From Heterodera schachtii (taxonomy: Eukaryota > Nematoda > Chromadorea > Rhabditida > Heteroderidae), in the NCBI GenBank assembly GCA_023374025.1, contig SIJG01000104.1:451127-515126 (forward strand): a stretch of DNA of 64,000 nucleotides, in the 5' to 3' direction. Position 1 is the stretch's first letter. Every line of letters begins with the position of its first letter. The translations under genes were made by a program, and so were the position numbers. Shown piece after piece: positions 24,101-36,100 of this stretch. Under the pieces are notes generated by a model. The model was not told the DNA's origin. It searched no databases and worked only from the letters and a program-made list of their open reading frames with translations.

Positions 24101-27100
24101 GAAAATAACCTGAGATGGAGATGAGAGAGAGAGAGAGAGAGAGTCAGCGAAAGAGTGCGAGAGATAAAGAGAGAGGAAGGGAAACAGAGAAGTTCATATT
24201 TTTGCTTGCCTTTTCATTAAAATTAGAATCTTGAATGATAAATTTATTGAAATCCCGACTTTCAGAAAACAAATTAAGCAAATTATGGAATTTATTTGGT
24301 TGCGAAGCATAGAAAATCGTATCCCAATTAAAATTTCCTGATTATTTTCTTGGCATTATGCCTTGTTCTCAAACTTTCACAGATTGGCACTGAAAGCGCC
24401 GAACAATGGGCCATCCCCAAATTCAGCGCGGAAGAGAGTCACAGAATTTATGTTCAATTTCACAGTGACAATTCGCAAATGGTGAATAATACGGTGTGTG
24501 TTGGCGCAATCATTCGGCGATTTGGCGAAATGCAACGCTTTTTTTGCGCTTTAAGCGTGCCAACGGAAATGCAAAATGTGAAGATAAGTTTGAAGACACT
24601 TCTCGGGGAACCGATGTTGCTACTATTGGAGGAACGCCATCCGGAAGTGTTGAAATTTGGTGGGCTAATTAATTAATTAATTATTAATTAATCAATTCTT
24701 CCAATTTGGATTAATCACTTTGCCAAAAGACTCGGTTTCATAAAATATTAAAATCTATCTGTTTTGGGGATTAATTGTTAAATATTGATTGTGTTGGATC
24801 CCTAAAATTCGTTAAATTTTGCTTATTGCCAAAAAAACTCAAAGGCTTTTATTTGTTTTACCAAAATTCAGATGCTCCGGTGAGTACCACTGAAGTGATC
24901 CGCTACAAACACTTTCTGCAACAAAAGAGTGGCTCCGTTTCGGCATTTTTTGCCGACGTTCGACTCGCTTTGCCCATCCTTTTGCAAAAACTGAGGACAT
25001 TCGTTGCTGACAATATCCCGCGCATTGGGCACATTCCGCCAATTCGTTTCGCACTCGAAAAAGCGATAGAAACAATCCGATTGAATGCTTTTGTCGGACT
25101 TCGAACGCCCAAAACGCAGGCCAAAACTTTTTGCATTGTACAAAGATTCATCAATTACATGGAAATGGCGTTGGAATTGCACGCGAATGGGGCGCAAATG
25201 ATCAAAACGGAGGCAATTGCGAATTGGAGAGCGGAAAAGTGCGAAAGTGAGGCGGAGCAACGGCGAGTGTTCGAGGTACGGTAAGCCAAAGATACCGTAC
25301 CGAGTTGAGGTCGGGGGGGGGGGGGAAGAGTGATAAGACGAGAGTGGATTAAAGTGCTTTCATTTTATAATAGCCGACAAAGTAACCCATTTGATGGTAA
25401 TAGCTTTAGTAATTTGCCATCGTAACTGTTAACAACCATTTCGGATTAAATACAATAAATTATGACTGTCAATTTTATGTAAATACTCTTTTTTTGGATC
25501 CCAAAAGTTGGGACTTTTATTTACATATTTTCGGGGTTTTTTACATATTACATATGTACATATTTTTATACATATTTTGGACTCTTTTGTACATATTTCG
25601 CAATTTTTCGTTCATTTTTTCATTTTTTTTTATTTCTTTTGGAATTTGTAGAAATTTCTTTGAAAAATTAAATTTTTTTTTCGTAAATGTACTCCTAAAA
25701 ATCGTAAAAAAATAATTTATTTAAATATTTTCGTACATATTTCTAGATTTTTGTACATATACATACACAGTTCGGGTTTTTTTTTTTACATATTTAATTT
25801 TTACATAAACTCCCATCCCTAATAATAACGCTTCTATTTTTAATCCGTTTAATTACCCTTTTTAATTGCCCTTTTCAATTTGATATTTTAGTCTCAAAGC
25901 GAAATTTTGTCACTTGAACATTTCGCCATGCTCACCATGTACATCAGTGAGAATACGTTTAAATTTGTCAATTTCGTTCAAAATACTCGCGGGGCAGCGA
26001 CGCGCGTCAAAAAACTAATTGGAGCAGCGAAAATTAAATCAAATTTTATGGAAACTTTTCAAAAGAAACTTCGAAATCCATTATGTAAGCAGCACAAAAT
26101 ATCATTACTATAGAAAACAATCATAGCCTCTTTAATTACTAACGCACTGATTTATAAGGAACATTCAAAAATACCGATAATAATATGGGAAAAAATCTAA
26201 AATATTGACAAAAACGATAAAAATATGGATAAAAATTTTAAGTAATGGTCAAAGAAACTTCTCAAAAAACAAATAAAAATTATCCAGAAATTTAACCTAT
26301 TACTGTACACACCGTTTCAATTTTGGCCTCCCAGTTCCAAAAAGATTTGCATGTGTGGCGAAGTGGTTTTTGTAAGATAGTAAAGGAACAAAGGGCGGGG
26401 GTTCGAGTCCGTTGTGCAACATGAATATTTTTATTTATTTTTGTCCAAAATATTAAAAAATGGATATTGGGAATTATTTTTGAAGGTTTTGGCAATCAAA
26501 TTGGACAATCTTGATATCATTCAAAAGCACTTGATAAGGAGAAGCTTTTTCTAAGCAAATGCTAAGCAATTTGAATGAGTAGAAAAAAGATAAAAGCGTT
26601 TGAAATTTTGTTTTTTGAATAACTTTTTAATGAGCCTTATTTTTGCAAAAATCTTCTATATTATTCGATGCAGAAAATTTTTCGCTATCTGTATGCAAAA
26701 TTTGAAGCGGATATAACGTATAGAAAAAAAGTTAAACGTAGCGAAGTAAATTCGGTTTTTCTCTATTAACAGAGACAAATAAATAGTACGCCAAAATCAG
26801 AGATGTATTTTTCTCTGCACTCTCTATTTATTGGTTCATCTCTCGTTTTTTGAAACGGTGTGTGTCAGGGATGGCACGGAATTCCGATTTCCGACTTCCG
26901 ATTTCCGATTTCCGACATTTTTGGGGTCGGAATTCCGATTTCCGATTTCCGAAAAAATTTGGGACGTCGGAATTCCGACTTCCGATTTCCGAAATTTTGG
27001 ATAAAAAGTCGGAAATTTTCGGAAATTTTTTTTGAATTTTTTCAAAAAATTTACATTTTTTTTACAATTTTTATCAATAAATTGCATTAAAATTTTCAAA

Positions 27101-30100
27101 AATTTCCCGGCGGCGCCTATCGGCACCGCCGGATCCTAAAAATCTTATTTTCTACAGAAATTTTTGCCTCAACATCGCTAAATTTGGTCATTTTTTGGAC
27201 AAAATTTGTTAACAATTTGCATTAAAAATTATAAAATTTTCCCCGGCGGCGCCTATCGGCACCGCCGGACCTCCCCCACCATGTTCTCAAAAATTTTGAA
27301 AAAACGCGCCGCAAAAAAAGGCAAAATTTTTGATGAAAATCATTGAATAATTTTTTTAAGCAAATATGTATTTAAATAGATCAAAAAATTTTGGAATCGC
27401 CTTTTACTTGGTTAAGAATTTAAAATTTAGCCTATTAAAATATTTAGAAAATTTTTTATTATATTTTATATTTTTGAAAAATTTCCGATTTCCGACTTCC
27501 GATTTCCGATTTCCGACGTTTTTGGGGTCGGAATTCCGATTTCCGACTTCCGAAAAATTTTTGGGTCTCGGAAATCCGATTTCCGATTTCCGAAAAATTT
27601 TGGACCCCCGGAATTCCGATTTCCGATTTCCGAAAATTTTTGGGGCCTCGGAATGCCATCCCTGGTGTGTGTAGACTAAAAAATGAATAATCATTTTAAA
27701 TCTAAAAATATAAATTAAATATTTAATGTCTCAATGTTATTTGTGAGAAAGCAATAATTTTCCTCATTGAGAAAAAAAAATTTTCAAAATTTTTTTTATT
27801 TAAAATAGGAAATTAGAACATGAAAAATGGACAAATTTCAAATTTCTCAAAAATTTTCAGCCTTGGATTTCATGTCTTAAATTTTTCGTATTTATGGTGT
27901 TTTTTCAAATTTATTTGTGAAATGTATTACTTATTATTTTATTCTTTTCATAAAATATGTTGTAATTAATTTTAGTCTTTTGTGAACATGAGAGCATTTT
28001 TTTGGATTCGATAATCGGTGAGGATGACACCAGGCGAATGTTTGGCAAATTGTCCGTTTTCATTGCCGTTTGGGTGCCTTTTTTGGACGACGAATTGTGC
28101 GACATAAAAGAAAATCGGACAAATGGACAACAAGAAGTGGACAAAGTACTGTGGTTTCGGAAGAGAGAACAAATTGCGGAAATTTATGACGGAATAATGG
28201 ACGACCAAATGGACGAATTGAACATAAAAGGCGAAATGGTCAGAGAAATGGTCATCGGACTCTTCCGATTTGTCAGGGCAAAACGGACAGGGAGCATCAG
28301 AAAAGGACGGGACAGAAATGGCCACGAAAAAGTGGGCAATTAAAAAAGCAAAAAATTAATTTTGTACGATGGGCAGACATACATATGTCGCATAAAATTT
28401 ATTTAAATATTTAATTTTGGTTAATATTAATCTGGGTCACCAAACTGAAATTTGCTCAAAAACGATCGGAATCAGGGCTGCACGCAACTGGATTTGCAAT
28501 TACGGTAATCCATGATTAAGTCGAGTTTCTCAGTTACGGAAATCCGTAATTCCAGGGGTCCAAAAACCCGTAAACCGTAATTTTCAAAAATCAATTTTTG
28601 TCAGAATTTTCGCCGGGAAATTTTTTGAAATTTTAATGATTTTATTAAGAAAAATCGATACATTTTTTTAAAATGCCAATTTTTCAAGGAAAAATTCTTA
28701 ATTTTTCATTTCGGGGGGGGGGGGGGGGGGGCAGAATTCCTCCCCCTCCCCTGGCTAGGTTTTATGAAAATGAGGAAAAAAAAGGTGCGACAAAAAAAGA
28801 GATGCCTCTATTTTCTAGGCGAAATACCCAAAGTAAGGTGTAGCCTTAACAACAAGAAATTTAAAAAAAATAAATCTGATTTTTAATTCCCAAATAAATC
28901 GAAGGTACTTTCCTGTTATGTGACTACAAGCCAAAATTTAAAAACTCAAAAAAGGGCGCACAAATCGCACAACAGATACCTAGCAGCATCACTTGGAAGT
29001 AATAAATGCAACAATCGCTGATAAAATTTCATCAAATGGATCAGCTTCTCGATGTGAATTTTGCACGCCTTTTGTTGATTTTTTGAAAATTTGGCTTGTA
29101 GTCACATAACAGGAAAGTACCAAATCGAAATACGGATAGCCCTTTAAATAAAAAAAAGAAAAATTTGTTTTTATAAAAATAATCAGAGCTCCCAGATCTG
29201 AGGCTTTAGCCTCATTTTGTGGTTTTTTGATAGTTCAATGAGGCTAAATTTTCAAAATGAGGCTTTGAGGCTTTTTGTGGTTTTTTGAGAAATTTTGAGG
29301 CTTTTTTGGTTTTTTTTTTTGAGAAATTTTGAGAATTTTTGAGGCTTTTGGGGAAAAAAGTAAGAGTCTGCTAAATTTTATGATTAATTTTGATAAATTG
29401 GCATAATGTTCAATTTAATTTGAATTTTGTTTTTAATAGAGTATCAAACGGAAATCGCACCCAAATTTAGCCATAAAATTAAATTTTTTCGAAAATCCAC
29501 AAAATTATGAATTATATGGTCAAAATTCTCAATTTTCCCCCGACGGTGGCGCCCATCGGCACCGCCGGACCCTAAAAATCATTTTTTTTTTTTAAATTTG
29601 CTCAAAATTGAAAAATTTGGCCATTTTTGTGGACAAATCTGTTAACAAATCGCATTAAAATTTACAAAATTTTTCCCGGTGGCGCCTATCGGCACCGCCG
29701 GCCCCCCAATTCCCAAAGTTTTTTTGGAAAAAGCACCGCAAAAAAATCAACTTCGTTTTTTCATGCTCAGAATCATCTAACAAAAAATTGCTCAAATTGA
29801 CCATGGAAAATCAAAAATATAACATTTGAACATTTTAAACGTATTTTGAATCAATTTTGTAAAAAGGAGGCTTTTTGACCCAAGATGAGGCTTTTTTGCC
29901 TCCCAAATGAGGCTTTTGAAAATTTTGATCTGGGAGCCTTGAAAATAATCTTACAAGAAATCGTCTCGAAAATCGGATAATTCAGTCCCCTTTGAAAATA
30001 GACACTTCAGTACCCGATTATACGAAAATATTAGCGCGTCATAATTTGTATTTTCTCATCGTTTTGGGCCGTTCTAAACCGATTCAGACCGTTTTGGAGC

Positions 30101-33100
30101 GATTTTGCGTTTGGGGACTCATTTGTCAAATTAATATTTTCCTTAATTTTTTTTTCTGAGTAAAATTTAGAATAATTTGTTTTCATTGTTATCCAAATGG
30201 AATAAATTTGTTGAGCAGCCAACACCAATTCACGAAGAAGAGAAGGCGCATTTTGATGAGACGAATTGGCAACTGCATTTTGACGCACTAATTAATTTGA
30301 TATTGAAAAGCAAATCATTTAGAGAAAAACTCACAGAAGGTTAAAACATAAAATAAAATTGCCATAATTAAAAATATTTAATTTTTTATTATCAAAAAGG
30401 TTTTGATAATGATGAAAATACAAAACAGCGCTTTTTGGAATTTGTCCCGCCAAATTATCAGGAAGCGGTGCTGAAACTGCTCAATTCTGATGATTTTGCT
30501 GAATTTGAGAATGAAATTGCATTGAAAATGGGGCAGGAAAATGGAAAAATAATTGAAAAAATGGACAAAGAAAAAGCAAAAGCCGATCAGAAAATGAAAG
30601 AACTGATCGGGGAAGAAAAAAGGACAAAAAACAAAAACAAAAGAGCAATGAAAAGGAAACAAAGGCAAAGATCAGCAGCTGATCAGAAAGCGGGAGAGAG
30701 TGAGCAGAAGGAGGAGAAAGGAAAAGAAAGAAAGGGAGAAGAGAGTGAAAGGATCAGTGAAGAGAGTGAGCAGAAGGAGGAGAAAGGAAAAGAAAGAAAG
30801 GGAGAAGAGAGTGAAAGGATCAGTGAAGAGAGTGAGCAGAAGGAGGAGAAAGGAAAAGAAAGAAAGGGAGAAGAGAGTCAACGGAATACCAAAGAGAGTG
30901 AGCAGAAGGAGGAGAAAGGAAAAGGAAGAAAGGGAGAAGAGAGTGAAAGGATCAGTAAAGAGAGTGAGCAGGAGGAGGAAAACGGAAAAGAAAGAAAGGG
31001 AGAAGAGAGTCAACGGAATACCAAAGAGAGTGAGCAGAAGGAGGAGAAAGGAAAAGAAAGAAAGGGAGAAGAGAGTGAAAGGATCAGTGAAGAGAGTGAG
31101 CAGGAGGAGGAAAACGGAAAAGAAAGAAAGGGAGAAGAGAGTGAAAGGATCAGTGAAGAGAGTGAGCAGAAGGTGGAGAAAGGAAAAGAAAGAAAGGGAG
31201 AAGAGAGTCAACGGAATACCAAAGAGAGTGAGCAGAAGGAGGAGAAAGGAAAAGAAAAAAAGGGAGAGGAAAGTGGACAGGAAATTGCTAGAGAGGAAAA
31301 CGATGTGGAAATAGTGAATGACCAAAATGGTGGTGAGAGAAAGGAAGCAAAGGAAAATTGTGAAATCAATTCAATAGAGTTAACAGAAAAACAAGAGAGA
31401 AAAATTAGAAAAGAAGAAAAGAAAACGCAAAAAAGAGAGAGTGCGCAAAAAGAGTTGAAAAGAAAAAAAGACAACGATGGGAAAAGTGAGAGAATCAGTG
31501 AAGAAAAAATTGAAGAAAAAGGCAGAAAAAATAATAGTGAGAGAAAGGAGAGCATAGGAAAAAATGAAGGAGAGAGTACGCAAAATGAGAGGAAAAGAAA
31601 TAAAGAAAAAAGAAAACAGAAAGTGAAAACATTGGAGGAAAACAATGAAACAAATATAAATAGTTGGAATAAAATAACAACAGATTCAGTGATAACAGAA
31701 GAAATTCAAAACAGAGACAAGAAAATGGGGAAGAGACAATGGAAAAGGGTGGAAAAGCATCGGCAGAGAAAGAAGGGGAAAAATGCCACCGAATGTTGGG
31801 AGCGCAATTGGCAAAAGTCAATTTGGGAAGTAAGTAATTACAATTAAATTGTGAAAATTTATTTAATTTATCCATTCTTAAATTTCTACGAGTTTGAAAG
31901 CACGAGAATTTACATTAAAGCGCTGTAAATTTTCGGACTTTAATTTTTATTTCTTAGGGTTTGAAAAGCAATGATTTTCAGACTTTTTTTCCATTTTGCC
32001 ATTTTGTCCTTTTTTGTGCCGTTTGGGTCTTAAAATTGCATGATATAAAACAAAAGTTATTTGTTGGTTTGCAGGTTTCATTTTGAATAGCTTTTTGCAC
32101 TCAAATTACCAAGAATTTCTGGCAAATCCAAACAAATCGAAGCGATGCCTTTTGGACATTGGAGTTTATGTGAATGAAATTTGGCACAGAATGGAAATCA
32201 TTGGAATATTGGGCAATTTTACTGGGGTAAAATGGATGGAAAATGCGGGAATTGTGGTGAATTGGGAAAAAGGGATGAAATTGTGGCATAAATGGCGGGA
32301 AATGGAAAGAGAATTTGCAAATATTAGCACAAAATCTGATGAAAAAGCAGTGGATTTGGATGAGCTTGAGAGTAATTTGCACAAAATGCTGAAAAGTGTC
32401 ATTTTAACAACGGAGGGAATTTTAATTGACGACGGACAAATGGAAGAAAAAAGTGAGCAAAATGAGCGAAAAAAGGTCAAAATGCAATTGCACCTGAATA
32501 AATTCGCCAAAACGATCATTTGGCAAAAGCGATTTGAGAATGATTTTGCGGAAAAGAATTGGGAAAATTTGGACGAAACGGAGCAAAATAACATTTTAAA
32601 AATGCTAACATTTAGTCGGAATGACAAAAAGTTGGCACATCGTTTCAACGAACACTTGGAAAATTGGAGGAAACTGACGGAGCAACGGCGAATTGGTAAA
32701 AATGGCAAATTAAAAATTTTAAAAATAAAAAAATATTTTAAATTTAGATAGGAAATTGTTTGACCAATTTTACAAATACACAACCGACAGTTTTGGCCTC
32801 AGTTCTGTCCATCTTGGCGTAAATTTTGCTGAAAACACTCAGCAAATATATTTTGGCAGTGCAAATAATGACAAAATGCAATTATTAATTGTAAAATTTT
32901 AATTATTTTAAAATATGCCGAAATTTGTCGTCGATTTTTTTTTATAAATTCAAATTTAAGATAAATGAACTTCTTACGGAAAACGGATACACTGATTGTC
33001 CATCGGTTGAGTTGGCATTAGACAAAGTCAAACAAATTGTCTCAAAATGGGTCGGTAATTAACAGAGGCCAGATTTTTAGGCACAACAATTCTTTAAATA

Positions 33101-36100
33101 GGCATCTAAAATAACGTGAAAAGGTGAAAAAATAAATATGGCAAAAGGGCACAAAATTTAAAAAAGGTGTCAAACTTGGCAAAAAAAAAAAGCGGACAAG
33201 GGAAATAATTGAGTAAAAATATTTTAAAAATCAAAAATCTTGACTGAAAAAATAATTTTCAATATATGAATATTAATTTAAATTTTAGTGGAATATTTTT
33301 TTTAAAATTTGGTTGATTCTTTGGTGTTTTTTTAAGCTTTTTGTTGAATATTTTTTAAGGAAAGCCAGAAAAAGGACGAAATCAAAAAAAAAAGTTACAG
33401 ACATTACAAAATAAAAAGAGGCACAAAAAGGTTCAGTTCGAAGGTCTAAACGTAAATAAATTAAAATTTATTTTTATTTATTGCCACCAATTTCAATTTC
33501 CCCCCCCCCCTAAAGTCGAACAATGAGGCGCGACTGCTTCTGACCGGCTCATATGCATTGGGCACCCACTCGCGGGGCTCGGACATCGATGCGATTTGTA
33601 TTGTGCCACAAAAGTTGGGCAAAAAGGAGCAAAGGGAACATTTTCACGGCACCGCTTTTTGTGATTTGGACAAAAAAGTGGCCCAACGGCAATGTGAGGA
33701 CAACTCATTGTATTGCCATTTCTGTAAGGTATGCCGCGACTTTTGTTTTTTGAAAGCAGGAAATAAGGACTCTGCTGAACGCAATTACGGATTCCGTAAT
33801 TACGGCTCTTTTGGACCCCTTTAGATCAGGGTTCGGATCGAAAATTTTTCCAAATCAGAACATCAGGCCCAAAAAATCAGATTTTGGGGTCGAAAATCAG
33901 AACATTTTGCAAAATTGCTTCAAATCAGTTATTTTTATAATTTTTCAATCAAAAATGTATTAAAAATTATATTTTTTGCCTTCGATTATCATCTTTAAAA
34001 ATTTTAGTGAGGGAATTAGCAAATTGAAAATTTCAGTGCGCTGGGGATGAAAAATCAGATTTTTAAGAATTTTTTTGCGGCGGATTTTTCCAAAACTTTT
34101 GGGAAATGAGCGAGGGGAGGGGGTCCGGCGGTGCCGATAGGCGCCGCCGGAAAATTTTTTTTTTTGTAATTTCGTACTGATTTGTTAACAGATTTTCACC
34201 AAAAAAGGCCAATTTTTGCAATTAAAAGCCAAGCGACGACTTTTCCTTGCGTTTAACGACGCCTTTTTTTGCCGCAATTTTTTCAAAAAACTTTAGGGGA
34301 TGGACAGGTCAGGGGAGCGGCGTCCGGCGGTGCCGATAGGCGCCGCCGGGAAAAATTTTGCGATTTTTAATGCGATTTGTTAACAGATTTTTGTAAAAAA
34401 TGACCAAATTTTGCCACAAATCTTATACTTTCTTGACAAAAAGTGACATTATGCCACAAAATTTTCAAAAATATGAGTTTATCTAAGAAATCAGAACAAA
34501 ATTTGGTCACTACCCCAAAATCAGAACATTTCTGACAAATCAGAACATTTTTATTTTATCAGATTTGGACCCTCCAAATCAGAACATTTCTGATAAATCA
34601 GAACAGATCCGAACCCTGCTTTAGATACACTAATTACGGATTACGGCTTAGGAATTTTTTTGATTTTTCTATAATTTTGATCCGTAACTAAAACTTTTTC
34701 CGAAACAATCTTAAAAGATTATCAGATAAAACAATTTTTCAACTTTTTTGCCTTTTATTTGAATTTATAAAAACTTTCAACAATTTCTTAATAAATTATC
34801 ATTAAAATTTGGAATTTTTTCTACAAAGACTCAAAACAATATTGTATTTTTGTTAAATTCCAATGCATCAATCCCTGGATGAAATGCAATTAAATTGAAA
34901 TTTTTAACAATTTTTCAGGAGCCAAAAATACAATTTCTGAACAAAATTCCGAGTGCCTATTGCCCGATGGTCCAACTCAAATTGGCAAACATCGAATTTG
35001 ACCTTTCTTTCGTGGCCATTCCACCAAGTGCCGATGCCCTCCCCAATGAGCCCATTCAGGCAAACGAAGTCGAACGAATGATGGCACAGTTAGCCAACCA
35101 AACGATTCCCCAGGAGGCGATGCTCCAGGCATTGTCCGGTGAGTGATCATCCAACAGTGATCAAAGGGTGATTGAGAATCATTTCATAAAAATATTTTTT
35201 TATCCCAAACTCCCGCCATTCTCTGTGCTTGTTTTTCGGCCTTTTCGCGACTTTCAGTTTTTTAAAACCGAGGCTGAGGCTATAACAACCTGAAATTCCT
35301 GGCACGGTCCCTTTTCAGAGCTAATCGGTCATTTATTACCCTGATATAGAGCTTTTGTCAATGGATTATTTGGTAGAAAAAAAATTTTATTCTATTTTAG
35401 GAATTTAAATTTTTCTTTATTTTTTAGGTTATTTAGCAAACGACGCAATTAATCGAATGATCGAACGTCGAAACTTTGCGAAATTCAAAAATTTATTATT
35501 GATCATTAAATTTTGGGCAAAAAGTAAAGTTGTTTTTAATTACTATCAAAGTTGTAATTTGATTATAAATTTCAGGCAATTTCATTTACGGAAACAAATT
35601 TGGCTTTTTCAATGGAATTTCTCTGGCAATTTTATGCACAAAAATATTCTTGTATTATCCAAATGCTTCTGTTATATTTTTATTTGAGAAATTTCTTTTG
35701 ATTATTTTAACATGGTAAGCGAAAATATAAAAGTTAAATTTAAAATAAAAATAAAAAAGAAAATTTTTAAGGAATTGGCCAATGCCAATAAAAATTGATG
35801 AAAATAAAAAGGGCGAATTCGAACTTTTCAATTGGAGGCCGTCGCGCTTTGAATTTGAAAATGGCGAAATGCAAATGCAAATAATTACTCCGATTGGACT
35901 TGGCCGAAACACAACCAAAAACATGAACAAATCGACAAAGAAAATAATTGAAAACCAATTGAGACAAAGTCTGATTTAATAAAATAAATTTAAATTTTTA
36001 AAATAAAACAAATTTAGCCCTTTCTCAACTGAGAACACTAAAAAATATGACAACAACAAGTGACAAAAACGAATGGAACAGATTATTTCATACTCAAAAA

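Noticed and set aside
26349..26420. A functional tRNA gene
   Set aside because: A- and B-boxes are present, but the acceptor stem is poorly paired and no proper anticodon arm can be drawn.
30672..31645. Minus-strand 217- and 145-residue hydrophobic frames resembling membrane proteins
   Set aside because: They are the antisense of the Lys/Glu-rich coding minisatellite of the giant gene.
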